From Rhodophyticola sp. CCM32 (lineage in GTDB: Bacteria > Pseudomonadota > Alphaproteobacteria > Rhodobacterales > Rhodobacteraceae): 64,000 nucleotides of DNA. A program made the position numbers and the translations under genes. This document shows, piece after piece, positions 26,443-34,776 of this stretch (positions within the stretch are counted from its first letter, which is position 1; every line of letters starts with the position of its first letter). The notes beneath the pieces were generated by a model, which searched no databases, was not told the origin of the DNA, and saw nothing but the letters and a program-made list of their open reading frames with translations. The stretch covers positions 806,001 to 870,000 of the forward strand of contig NZ_CP038492.1 of NCBI RefSeq assembly GCF_004751985.1, read 5' to 3'.

Positions 26443-28029
26443 ATGACGGAAACCTATGACATCATCATCGTCGGCGGGGGCAGCGCCGGCTGTGTTCTTG
26501 CCGCCCGCCTGTCCGAGGCCGCAGATCTGCGGGTCTGTCTGCTGGAGGCAGGCGGCGCTGATCGGCACCCGTTTTACCGCCTGCCTGCGGGATTTGCGAA
26601 AATGACCCGGGGCATCGGTTCCTGGGGCTGGCAGACGGTGCCGCAGCGGCACATGGGCAACCGGGTGTTCAATTACACCCAGGCACGTGTGATCGGTGGC
26701 GGCTCGACTGTGAATGCGCAGATCTACACCCGGGGCAATGCGCTGGATTACGACGAGTGGCGGCAGGTGGGCTGTGACGGGTGGAGCTATGAGGATGTGC
26801 TGCCCTATTTCCGCAAGGCCGAGGATAATGACACGTTCAGCAATGCCTATCACGGGCAGGGCGGCCCGCTTGGCGTGTCGCAGCCACGCGCGCCGCTGCC
26901 GATCTGTCAGGCCTATTTCGAGGCGGCGGGGCAATTGGGTATCCCGCAGAACCCGGATATGGCCGGGGAACGCCAGGACGGGGTTGGGTTTTATCAGCTG
27001 ACACAGAGACATGCGCGGCGGTCTTCAACCTCTGTCGCCTATCTGGGACCCGCCAGAAAAAGGCCGAATCTGACCCTTAAAACCGGCGCGCAGGTGCGGC
27101 ATCTGATCATCAAAAACCACCGCGCCACAGGGGTCGCATTGATGGATGGCACCCGCCTTATGGCCGGAACCGAGGTGATCATGGCCTCAGGGGCCATCGG
27201 CTCCCCCCGGCTGTTGATGCTGTCGGGGCTTGGCCCGGCGGATCATCTGAAAGAGCTGGGGGTGCCGCCGGTCTTCGACCAGCCGGAGATCGGCGCCAAT
27301 CTTCAGGATCATCTGGACCTTTTCACCATCTCGGAATGCACCGGTGATCATACCTATGACAAATACGCCCGGCCCTTCTGGTCGGCTGTCGCGGGTCTGC
27401 GCTATCTGCTGACCAGAACCGGGCCGGTGGCCTCCAGCCTGTTTGAAACCGGCGGCTTCTGGTATGCCGAAGAGGGCGCGCGCAGCCCCGATATCCAGTT
27501 TCATCTGGGGCTTGGCTCAGGGATCGAGGCGGGGGTGGCGAAGATGCAGAATGCAGGCGTGACCCTGAATTCCGCCTATCTGCGCCCCCGGTCGCGGGGC
27601 AGTGTGCGGCTGGCCAGTGCCGATCCGGCAGAACCGCCGCTGATCGACCCGAATTACTGGGCCGATCCCAATGACCGGGAAATGTCGATCCGGGGGCTGA
27701 AACTGGCGCAGGAAATCTTGCGCCAGCCTGCGCTGGCGGGGTTCGTGAAACGCGAGGTGCTGCCCGGGCCGGATGTGCAAAGCGATGCGGATGTCTTTGC
27801 CTTCGCCTGCGCCAATGCCAAGACCGATCACCACCCGGCGGGCACATGCCGCATGGGGGCGGATGCCACTGCGGTGGTCGATCCGCGCCTGCGTTTCAAC
27901 GGGATCAACGGGTTGCGCGTGGTGGATGCCTCGATCATGCCCCGGCTGGTCTCCTCCAACACCAATGCGCCGGTGATCATGATCGCGGAAAAGGCCGCCG
28001 ATATGATCCGCGCCGATTACGGGGTCTGA
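26443..28029 (+). CDS. GMC family oxidoreductase (choline dehydrogenase-like)
   Basis: The 528-residue FAD enzyme has VGGGSAGCVLAARLSE at the N-terminus, GMC signature 1 (ARVIGGGSTVNAQIYTRG), signature 2 (GAIGSPRLLMLSGLGP) and the catalytic HPAGTCRMG / NTNAPVIMIAEKAADM pair. It belongs to the BetA/AlkJ-like branch and is clearly distinct from the first GMC enzyme, so two different alcohol groups may be oxidised in this pathway. ATG 26443 lies 7 bases after the SDR stop. Confidence 0.94.
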   Translation: MTETYDIIIVGGGSAGCVLAARLSEAADLRVCLLEAGGADRHPFYRLPAGFAKMTRGIGSWGWQTVPQRHMGNRVFNYTQARVIGGGSTVNAQIYTRGNALDYDEWRQVGCDGWSYEDVLPYFRKAEDNDTFSNAYHGQGGPLGVSQPRAPLPICQAYFEAAGQLGIPQNPDMAGERQDGVGFYQLTQRHARRSSTSVAYLGPARKRPNLTLKTGAQVRHLIIKNHRATGVALMDGTRLMAGTEVIMASGAIGSPRLLMLSGLGPADHLKELGVPPVFDQPEIGANLQDHLDLFTISECTGDHTYDKYARPFWSAVAGLRYLLTRTGPVASSLFETGGFWYAEEGARSPDIQFHLGLGSGIEAGVAKMQNAGVTLNSAYLRPRSRGSVRLASADPAEPPLIDPNYWADPNDREMSIRGLKLAQEILRQPALAGFVKREVLPGPDVQSDADVFAFACANAKTDHHPAGTCRMGADATAVVDPRLRFNGINGLRVVDASIMPRLVSSNTNAPVIMIAEKAADMIRADYGV

Positions 28030-28033
28030 ACCG

Positions 28034-29200
28034 ATGCTGCTGCCCACCTCTGCCGGAACACTGGCCCCCTATGACCTGCAAGGGGACCCGTTGACCCCGC
28101 GCGCGCCATCGGTGCCGTTCACCCGCACCGGGTTTGCCGCCGCCCATGTGGTCAGCGACCCGCTGGCAGATCGTGACCCATGGCAGGGTCGCCCGGCCGT
28201 GGATTGGGAGAACACGCTGAAATTCCGCCATTTCCTGTGGGATCAGGGGCTTGATCTGGCCGAAGCCATGGATACCGCACAGCGGGGCATGGGGGTGGAT
28301 TGGGAGACTGCGAAAGAGCTGATTGAACGCACGATGGGCGAGGCAAAAGCCCACCCGCTGGCGCCCCGCGTGGCCTGTGGCGCGGGCACGGATCATAAGG
28401 CGTTGGAAGAATTGCGCAGCGCCGAGGATATCATTGCCGCCTATGAGACCCAGATGGCGGCGGTTGAGGCGGCGGGCGGGCAGATCATTCTGATGGCCAC
28501 CCGCGCGCTGCCTGCGATCGGGGCGGATGCGGCCATGTATATCCGGGTCTATGACCATCTGCTGGCCCAGGCGAAAGACCCGGTGATCCTGCATTGGCTG
28601 GGTGATATGTTTGACCCGGCCCTGACCGGATATTGGGGCAGTGCAGATATATCGAAGGCTTCGCAAACCGTGCTGGGGATCATCGGCTCGAACATGGCGA
28701 AAGTGGACGGGATCAAGATCTCCCTTCTGGATCAGGCCCATGAGGAAGCATTCCGCAAACGTCTCCCGGCGGGTATCCGTCTTTATACCGGGGATGATTT
28801 CAACTATGCGCCCCTGATTGAGGGGGATGACACCCATCATTCCCATGCGCTTCTTGGCATCTTCGCCGCCATCGCACCCGCAGCCTCTCAGGCGCTGGAG
28901 GCGCTGGCGACAGGGGACCATGCCACCTATCACGCGCTTCTGGCGCCGACCGTGCCGCTTAGCCGCGAAATTTTCCGGCCATCGACGCAATTCTACAAGG
29001 CGGGCATCGCTTATCTGGCCTGGCTGAATGGCGCGCAGGATCATTTCATCATGCCTGCGGGTTTCCAGTCTTCCCGCGACATCACCCATTACGCGCAGGT
29101 TTTCCGGCTGGCCGATCAGGCCCGGCTGCTGGCGCGCCCCGATCTGGCCCTGTCGCGCATGCGTATGTTATTGGGGCTGCATGGGATTGATGGGGGTTGA
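28034..29200 (+). CDS. DUF993 family protein (TIM-barrel, aldolase-like)
   Basis: The 388-residue protein matches DUF993: PSVPFTRTGFAAAHVV at the N-terminus, VACGAGTDH, VILHWLGDMFDPALTGYWG and the lysine-containing VDGIKISLL. The last blocks recall the dihydrodipicolinate synthase/aldolase barrel, with K in VDGIK as a possible Schiff-base residue. The function of the family is not established. It starts 5 bases after the GMC stop. Its place among sugar oxidoreductases and a glycerate kinase makes it the best candidate for the C-C bond-cleaving step (inference). Confidence 0.85.
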   Translation: MLLPTSAGTLAPYDLQGDPLTPRAPSVPFTRTGFAAAHVVSDPLADRDPWQGRPAVDWENTLKFRHFLWDQGLDLAEAMDTAQRGMGVDWETAKELIERTMGEAKAHPLAPRVACGAGTDHKALEELRSAEDIIAAYETQMAAVEAAGGQIILMATRALPAIGADAAMYIRVYDHLLAQAKDPVILHWLGDMFDPALTGYWGSADISKASQTVLGIIGSNMAKVDGIKISLLDQAHEEAFRKRLPAGIRLYTGDDFNYAPLIEGDDTHHSHALLGIFAAIAPAASQALEALATGDHATYHALLAPTVPLSREIFRPSTQFYKAGIAYLAWLNGAQDHFIMPAGFQSSRDITHYAQVFRLADQARLLARPDLALSRMRMLLGLHGIDGG

Positions 29201-29206
29201 GCCCGG

Positions 29207-30220
29207 GTGAGAAAAAGACCGACCATTCTGGATGTGGCGGACCATGCAGGCGTGTCGAAATCGACCGTGTCGCTGGTGTTGCAGCGCAGCCCGCTGGTCA
29301 AGGCGGAAACCGCTGATCTGGTGCGCAATTCCATGGCCGCGCTTGGCTATGTCTATAACCGGGCGGCGGCACAGTTGCGCGCGGGCGGCGTTGGCCTGAT
29401 CGGCATGGTGATCAACGATCTCAGAAACCCGTTTTTCACCGAATTTGCCACCTCGGTGCAGATGAGCCTGTCGGCCCGCGGTTATGCCACGATCATCTCC
29501 AACAGTAATGAGGATGCGGAATTGCAGGCGCAGGTTGCAGGCTCGATGATCGAACACGGGGTGTCGGGGCTGATCATCTCCCCGGCCTATGGGGCGACCG
29601 ATGCCCTGTTCGACCGGATCGCGCAGGCCGGGCTGCCCTGTCTGCAAATGCTGCGCCGGGTGGATATGCGTACCGATCTGTTCCCCTTTGCCTCGTTTGA
29701 CTATGCAGCCGGCGGGGCCGAGGCGACCCGGGCTTTGCTGGCCTCCGGTGCGAGGAATATCGCCTTTGTGGGTGGGGTCGCGGATCGGGCGATCACCCGG
29801 GAACGGTTGTCAGGCTATCTGCATGAAATGCAGGCCGCCGGGCGTGACCCGGTTGTGTTCCACGGTCGGGCCTCGCGCAGTTTCGGACGTCAGACAGCGC
29901 TGCACCTGGCCCGGGATCATCCCGGGATTGATGCGGCGATCTGTTTCAATGATCTGGTGGCTTTGGGCCTGCATTCCGGCTTTGCAGAGATCGGGCGGCG
30001 GGTTGGCACAGATTTTCAGCTGATCGGGTTTGACGATATCGAGGAATGTGCACAGGTTTATCCACAGCTTTCCTCGGTAAGTTGTGATATTGAAAGTTTT
30101 GGAGCCTATGCGGCGAAACTGATGCTGGATTGGCTGGAAAACAATAAGCGCCCTGAGGCTGAATATCGCGCGGCCGTGCAACTTGTCCCCCGCGCTTCAA
30201 GCAAAAAGGCCCCGATATGA
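29207..30220 (+). CDS. LacI family transcriptional regulator
   Basis: The 337-residue protein has the LacI helix-turn-helix (TILDVADHAGVSKSTVSLVLQ) followed by the hinge region, and a periplasmic-binding-protein-like effector domain with GLIISPAYGATD and LIGFDDIEECA. It starts with GTG 29207, 7 bases after the DUF993 stop, and overlaps the glycerate kinase gene. It lies inside the cluster and the two palindromes at 14808 and 24148 fit a LacI operator, so it is the likely local repressor, released by a sugar-like effector. Confidence 0.93.
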   Translation: MRKRPTILDVADHAGVSKSTVSLVLQRSPLVKAETADLVRNSMAALGYVYNRAAAQLRAGGVGLIGMVINDLRNPFFTEFATSVQMSLSARGYATIISNSNEDAELQAQVAGSMIEHGVSGLIISPAYGATDALFDRIAQAGLPCLQMLRRVDMRTDLFPFASFDYAAGGAEATRALLASGARNIAFVGGVADRAITRERLSGYLHEMQAAGRDPVVFHGRASRSFGRQTALHLARDHPGIDAAICFNDLVALGLHSGFAEIGRRVGTDFQLIGFDDIEECAQVYPQLSSVSCDIESFGAYAAKLMLDWLENNKRPEAEYRAAVQLVPRASSKKAPI

Positions 30221-31476
30221 CCCCTGAAACCCGCCTGCGGGCCCTGTTTGATCGCGCGGTTGAGGTGGCTGACCCGATGCGCAGCCTGCCCGGCCATCTG
30301 CCGCCGAAACCACCGGGCCGGGTGGTGGTGATCGGCGCGGGCAAAGCCTCGGCCCGGATGGCGGAGGCGGTGGAGCAGGTCTGGGGCCCCTGCGAGGGTC
30401 TGGTGATCACCCGCTACGGATATGGCCGGCCCTGCAAGGGGGTCGAGATTGTCGAGGCCGCCCACCCGGTGCCCGATGCGGCGGGGCAGGCGGCCACCGC
30501 GCGGATGCTGGACCTGCTTGGCGGATTGGGGGCGGATGATTTTGTGCTGGCGCTGATTTCCGGCGGGGCCTCGGCACTGCTGGTGCAACCGGCAGGCGCG
30601 ATCACGCTGGCAGAGAAACAGGCGGTGAATGCGGCACTGCTGGCATCGGGGGCGCCGATTGATCAGATGAACACGGTCCGCAAACATCTGAGCCGGGTGA
30701 AGGGCGGGCAACTGGCGGGTGCGGCGTTTCCGGCCCGGATGTACAGCCTGCTGATTTCCGATGTGCCGGGGGATGACCCGGCTTTCATCGGTTCGGGCCC
30801 CACCGTCGCCGATGCCAGTACGCCCGGGGAGGCGCTGGCCATCCTGACACGCTGGAATATCCCCATGCCGGATATTGTTCAGGCCGTGCTGGCAGGGAAA
30901 ACCGGGGTTCTGCCCCCGGGCGCCCCGCATCTGGCGCATGTTGAAAACCATATTTATGCCGCCCCGTCCCAATCCCTTGCGGCCGCAGCGGAACAGGCGC
31001 AGGCGGCGGGTTTCACGGTTGAGATATTGGGCGATGCGCTGGAGGGGGAGGCCAGAGAGATTGCCGCCGGGCATGCGGGGCTGGCCCGCGACCGGCAGGA
31101 CCGGATGCGCGCCGATACGGCCCCGCATCTGATCCTCTCAGGGGGGGAGTTGACCGTGACCCGTCGCGGCAGCGGCAGTGGCGGGCCAAACGCCGAATAT
31201 GCCCTGGCCCTTGCCCTGGCCCTGAACGGCGCACCGGGCATTCATGCGCTGGCCTGCGACACCGATGGTGTTGATGGCGCGGCCGAGATTGCGGGCGCCG
31301 TGATTGGCCCGCAGACCCTGACCAAAGCGCTGTCTGCCGGTGTCGACCCGGCAGCCGCGCTTGCCGATCATGACAGCCACGGGTTTTTCGCCGCGATTGG
31401 CGATCAGGTGATCACCGGCCCGACCCTGACCAATGTCAATGATTTCCGCGCCATTTTGATTGACGGAGCATTATAA
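30217..31476 (+). CDS. glycerate 2-kinase (MOFRL/GckA type)
   Basis: The 419-residue protein is a GckA-type glycerate kinase. It shows VIGAGKASARMAEAVE near residue 35, SGGASALL, KHLSRVKGGQLA and SDVPGDDPAFIGSGP in the first domain, and the MOFRL domain with GSGGPNAEYALALALAL and CDTDGVDG at the C-terminus. It makes 2-phosphoglycerate from glycerate and ATP, which enters lower glycolysis. The ATG overlaps the LacI stop. Its presence implies that the pathway of this cluster releases glycerate or a precursor such as tartronate semialdehyde or hydroxypyruvate. Confidence 0.93.
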   Translation: MTPETRLRALFDRAVEVADPMRSLPGHLPPKPPGRVVVIGAGKASARMAEAVEQVWGPCEGLVITRYGYGRPCKGVEIVEAAHPVPDAAGQAATARMLDLLGGLGADDFVLALISGGASALLVQPAGAITLAEKQAVNAALLASGAPIDQMNTVRKHLSRVKGGQLAGAAFPARMYSLLISDVPGDDPAFIGSGPTVADASTPGEALAILTRWNIPMPDIVQAVLAGKTGVLPPGAPHLAHVENHIYAAPSQSLAAAAEQAQAAGFTVEILGDALEGEAREIAAGHAGLARDRQDRMRADTAPHLILSGGELTVTRRGSGSGGPNAEYALALALALNGAPGIHALACDTDGVDGAAEIAGAVIGPQTLTKALSAGVDPAAALADHDSHGFFAAIGDQVITGPTLTNVNDFRAILIDGAL

Positions 31477-31477
31477 C

Positions 31478-31786
31478 ATGCTGAAACACTGTGTATTTGT
31501 CGCTGCTGACACGTCTGATGCCCTGGCCCGGACCGCCGAGGCGATGGCGCTGATTGAGGGGATGCTGCAGAAAATCCCGGGCATGCTGGACCTGAGCCAT
31601 GGGCCCAATCTTGATTTTGAAGGGAAATCACAGGCCTACCCTTACGGGTTCATTATCACCTTTGCGGATCGCGCCGCCCATCTGGCCTATGATGGCCATC
31701 CCGATCACCAGAAGGCCGGGGGGCTGCTGGTCGCCGCCGCAACCGGCGGGGCCAAGGGTATTCTGGTGACCGATCTGGAGGTCTGA
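31478..31786 (+). CDS. Dabb (stress-responsive alpha/beta barrel) domain protein
   Basis: The 102-residue protein has the dimeric alpha-beta barrel pattern MLKHCVFV, DLSHGPNLDFEGKSQAYPYGFIITFADRAAHLAYDGHPDHQ. ATG 31478 follows the glycerate kinase TAA by one base, with GGAG at 31465 inside that gene. Dabb proteins are small enzymes or binding proteins of mostly unknown role. It is the last gene of the cluster. Confidence 0.88.
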   Translation: MLKHCVFVAADTSDALARTAEAMALIEGMLQKIPGMLDLSHGPNLDFEGKSQAYPYGFIITFADRAAHLAYDGHPDHQKAGGLLVAAATGGAKGILVTDLEV

Positions 31787-31866
31787 TGCCTGACAGGGGG
31801 CGGGATATGGGGCCCGGCGCAAGGATCCTGCCCGGTGCCGTGTGTCGGTTTGGCAAAATATTGCCC

Positions 31867-31891
31867 TGTCACAAAGGTTGCGAAAACCGAT
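31867..31891 (+). promoter_or_regulatory. possible ECF-type promoter before the sigma factor gene
   Basis: TGTCACA (31867-31873) and CGATA (31887-31891) are 13 bases apart in an AT-rich gap before the sigma factor gene. TGTCACA resembles some ECF -35 elements, but the spacing is shorter than usual. Autoregulation would be expected for this gene set. Weak evidence. Confidence 0.25.
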
Positions 31892-32004
31892 ACATCTTTA
31901 ACTTGAAATGTTTTAGAAGGGCATGATTGACACCTATATTTTTCAGGTTTTCAGATTATGCAATTTCCAGAACCCTTATTCGCTTCACCGATCCGGTGGA
32001 TATC

Positions 32005-32565
32005 ATGACCAATGACCAGACTCAGGCGGCGTTGCTATCGGCCACCGCCAACGGGGATAAACAGGCGCTGGCGGCGTTGTATCGCGCGCTGGAAAAGCCC
32101 GTTTTCAGATTTATCCGCTCCAGATTGAACGATCCGTTCGAGGCCAGCGACATACTCCATGACGTGTTTATGGAGGTTTGGCGTTCTGCTGGCCGGTTTG
32201 AGGGACGATCAAAAGTGCAGACCTGGATATTTGGCATTGCCTATCGCAAGGTGATCGACGCCCATCGCAAACGGGGGCGCACCGATCTGACAGGCGATAT
32301 TCCCGATGCGGCAGATGACAGCCCCGATGCCGAGGCTTGCCTGAGCGCGGGGCAGGAGGCGGATCATGTCCGCCACTGTCTGCAGACGCTGAAGGATGAT
32401 CACAAGGCGGCGATCTCGATGGCCTTCTATGAGGACATGACCTATGGCGAAATTGCCGAGGTGGCCGGCGTTCCCGAGGGCACGATCAAAACCCGTGTGT
32501 TCCATGCCAAAAAGCTGTTGATGCATTGTCTCTCTGGCCTTGTGGAACGGGGGGTGCCCGCATGA
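32005..32565 (+). CDS. ECF-type RNA polymerase sigma factor
   Basis: The 186-residue protein has sigma region 2 (SDILHDVFMEVWRSAGRF, then KVQTWIFGIAYRKVIDAHRK) and region 4 (MTYGEIAEVAGVPEGTIKTR). ATG 32005 was chosen over 31927 because the extra 26 residues are not family-like and GGTGGA precedes it. The stop overlaps the ATG of the anti-sigma gene, the usual layout for a sigma/anti-sigma pair. Confidence 0.93.
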   Translation: MTNDQTQAALLSATANGDKQALAALYRALEKPVFRFIRSRLNDPFEASDILHDVFMEVWRSAGRFEGRSKVQTWIFGIAYRKVIDAHRKRGRTDLTGDIPDAADDSPDAEACLSAGQEADHVRHCLQTLKDDHKAAISMAFYEDMTYGEIAEVAGVPEGTIKTRVFHAKKLLMHCLSGLVERGVPA

Positions 32566-33170
32566 CCCGGCATATCGAAGAGCTTCTGGTGTTCTATGCC
32601 AATGGCACCCTTGAGGAGGCGGAACGTGCCGAGGTTGAAGCGGCTTTGGCCGATGATGCGAATCTGAGGGCGGAACTGGAGGCGCTGCTTGCCTTGCGTG
32701 AAACCATGCAGGCCGAAGTTCTGCAAACCCCCGGAGAATTGGGCCTTGCCCGTCTGATGCGCGATGTTGAGGCCGACCGCGCGGGTTCTGCCACGCCACA
32801 GCCTGCCGACAATGTTGTGCCGATCCGCCAGATGCGAATCTGGCAAATTGCGGCGGCAGTGGTTTTGACCGTGGCTTTGGCGCAAACTGTGATAGTATAC
32901 TCCGGATCGGATCAGTCCGGTTATGAGCTGGCAAGTGGGGAAGGCGCCGCTGAGGCGGATTTTGTGGTTGGTTTTGCAGCCGATGCGACAGAGGCCCGGA
33001 TAAGGGCCTTGTTGCTGGATGCAGGGGTTGAGATTGTCGCCGGTCCGTCTGCACTTGGCCTGTATGAGTTGAGCGTTCTGGATGATGTGGCAAATGCCAC
33101 CGCCCAGGAGGTTCTGGAAACAGCGGGGCAGGATGGCGTAATTGAGACGCTGGAGATCGCGGCCCCCTGA
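32562..33170 (+). CDS. membrane-anchored anti-sigma factor with a protease-propeptide-like C-terminal domain
   Basis: The 202-residue protein has a cytoplasmic helical N-terminus (residues 1-75, no zinc-finger HxxxCxxC), one membrane helix at about 93-113, and an outer domain at about 132-199. The outer domain (VVGFAADATEARIRALLLD, then EIVAGPSALGLYELSV) has the beta-alpha-beta pattern of subtilisin propeptides (inhibitor I9-like). It overlaps the sigma gene by 4 bases and is followed 16 bases later by the subtilase gene. The N-terminus should hold the sigma factor until the outer domain is cut or bound; a role for the neighbouring protease is inferred. Confidence 0.85.
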   Translation: MTRHIEELLVFYANGTLEEAERAEVEAALADDANLRAELEALLALRETMQAEVLQTPGELGLARLMRDVEADRAGSATPQPADNVVPIRQMRIWQIAAAVVLTVALAQTVIVYSGSDQSGYELASGEGAAEADFVVGFAADATEARIRALLLDAGVEIVAGPSALGLYELSVLDDVANATAQEVLETAGQDGVIETLEIAAP

Positions 33171-33186
33171 GATGAGGCCGACGAAC

Positions 33187-34434
33187 ATGCGTATTTTTAC
33201 ATTATGTCTATTTCTGTGTTTTGGATTTCTGCAAACTGATCTTGCACTTGCACAGGCGACGGGGCAGCCCGGGCCACGCCAGCAGGGTTCGGTTTCTGAT
33301 AACACCGGTGACCGCAGTGACCGCGGTGACGGGGCGCTGGACGAAGCCCGAAGATCGCGACGGAGCGATGCAGTCTACATTGCCGGAAACCGGCTGGAAT
33401 ATATTGTGATCGGGCCGCCCGGGCAGTCGAATACCGTCATTCAGGCCCTGACCGGTGCCGGGGCTGTGCTGCGCCGGAGCCGGGAATATCCCAGTCTGAA
33501 CCGTCGGGGGTTGATTTTCGATTTCCGTAACGCACTTACACTGCCCCAGGCCGAACGCCTGTTGGCGCAAGTGGCGCCGCTGAGTTATGTGGATACCCAT
33601 GCCTATTATCGTTTTGCCCAGGCGGGCCCACGGCTTTATGCGCCCGAGATGGTGGGTGTTGCGGTGCCCGGGGCCTGCCGGTTGTCCGGCTCGGTCGCCG
33701 TCGGGCTGATTGACGGGCCGGTGGATTCGTCACATCCGGCCCTCAGATCCGTGCAGGTCACCAATGAAAGTGTGCTGACCCGGGGGGAACGCCCGCCGAA
33801 TACCGCGCATGGTACGGCTGTTGCCGTGATCATGGCCGGTCAGGATGGCGGCGGGCCCTTGATGGGGCTGGCCGGTGGTGCCCGGCTTCATGCCGTTTCC
33901 GCCTTCACCCGGGACCGGGGGCGGGAGGCTGGCGATATCGAACGCATTGCCGCGGCGCTGGACCGTCTGATCAGCCAGAATGTGCGGCTGATCAACATGT
34001 CTTTCGCCGGGCCGGAAAACCGCGCCATGGACCGGGTCCTGGATGCGGCGGCCCAACGGGGCGCGGTGATGATCGCGGCGGCGGGCAATAATGGCCGGGC
34101 GCTGGCGGCCTATCCGGCGGCCCACCCGGATGTGATTGCGGTCACCGCCATTGATGCGGGCTATCGGCGCTACCGGCGGGCGAATTTCGGAGATCATATC
34201 GAGTTCGCGGCCCCCGGCGTGGATATCTTCGTCGCAACCCGGCGCGGCGGGGCCAGCTATGCCTCGGGCACGTCTTATGCGGCACCGATCATCACCGCAC
34301 TGGCGGCGCGGCTGGCGCCCGGGGCGCCCGTGGACACAGTACGTGAGCGGTTGCGCGCTGCCTCGGTCGATCTGGGAAATCCGGGCCGGGATGCGGAGTT
34401 TGGCTGGGGTCTGGTGCGGGCAGGGGGCTGCTGA
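33187..34434 (+). CDS. secreted S8 family serine protease (subtilase)
   Basis: The 415-residue protein starts with a signal peptide (MRIFTLCLFLCFGFLQTDLA), has a propeptide-like region at about 60-145 and then the subtilase domain. The triad is Asp176 in VGLIDGP, His208 in NTAHGTAV and Ser363 in SGTSYAAP; Asn301 in AAAGNNG is the oxyanion residue. ATG 33187 was chosen because TGAGG precedes it by 9 bases and it begins the signal peptide; ATG 33172 is the alternative. It is third in a sigma/anti-sigma/protease unit. Target proteins are unknown. Confidence 0.92.
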   Translation: MRIFTLCLFLCFGFLQTDLALAQATGQPGPRQQGSVSDNTGDRSDRGDGALDEARRSRRSDAVYIAGNRLEYIVIGPPGQSNTVIQALTGAGAVLRRSREYPSLNRRGLIFDFRNALTLPQAERLLAQVAPLSYVDTHAYYRFAQAGPRLYAPEMVGVAVPGACRLSGSVAVGLIDGPVDSSHPALRSVQVTNESVLTRGERPPNTAHGTAVAVIMAGQDGGGPLMGLAGGARLHAVSAFTRDRGREAGDIERIAAALDRLISQNVRLINMSFAGPENRAMDRVLDAAAQRGAVMIAAAGNNGRALAAYPAAHPDVIAVTAIDAGYRRYRRANFGDHIEFAAPGVDIFVATRRGGASYASGTSYAAPIITALAARLAPGAPVDTVRERLRAASVDLGNPGRDAEFGWGLVRAGGC

Positions 34435-34472
34435 ACCGGCGGCATTGCGCGTTCTCTGAGTGACATGAATTC

Positions 34473-34508
34473 ATCGGCCCGCCTTCGCAATATCGAAGGC
34501 AGGCCGAT
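34473..34508. other. stem-loop after the subtilase gene
   Basis: ATCGGCC-C-GCCTTCG pairs with CGAAGGC-A-GGCCGAT around the loop CAATAT (14 base pairs with one mismatch). No T run follows, so it may be a terminator of the sigma/protease operon or an RNA-processing signal. Confidence 0.55.
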
Positions 34509-34613
34509 TGCATGTCGGATGCCATATTCTTTGAACCCTGATGGGCCCTGGCGCGACCTAAAGGCATAACAATGCCCGCTGCCACGGGCCCATGCTCATC
34601 AAGGAGAAACCCG

Positions 34614-34688
34614 ATGCTTCGTCCCGCTGCTTTGCTCGACAATGCCACCACATCCTTGACCCTGACGCCTCTGTCTTCCTCGGCCTGA
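34614..34688 (+). CDS. possible 24-residue peptide gene
   Basis: ATG 34614 is preceded by a strong AAGGAG seven bases upstream, and the frame encodes 24 residues (MLRPAALLDNATTSLTLTPL, then SSSA) before TGA. A strong stem-loop follows 50 bases later. The peptide is rich in Leu, Thr, Ser and Ala without a clear membrane helix, and I do not recognise it. The ribosome-binding site and terminator suggest a short separate transcript between two unrelated convergent operons. Confidence 0.35.
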   Translation: MLRPAALLDNATTSLTLTPLSSSA

Positions 34689-34738
34689 CCGGGGCAGATG
34701 CCGGGCTCTGATCATCCCCAAAAATCAGGGCCCGCCGC

Positions 34739-34773
34739 ACCGGCCTGCCGTTCCCCCCCACCGGCAGGCCGGT
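34739..34773. terminator. strong stem-loop between convergent transcripts
   Basis: ACCGGCCTGCCG (34739-34750) pairs perfectly over 12 bases with CGGCAGGCCGGT (34762-34773). It ends four bases before the stop codon of the minus-strand ABC ATPase gene and follows the plus-strand 24-residue ORF. CATTTAT follows on the plus strand. Probably a bidirectional terminator. Confidence 0.75.
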
Positions 34774-34776
34774 CAT

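Noticed and set aside
31867..32565. ECF41-type sigma factor, suggested by the TGTCACA string
   Set aside because: The sigma factor lacks the SnoaL-like C-terminal extension of that group, and the spacing to the -10-like element is wrong.
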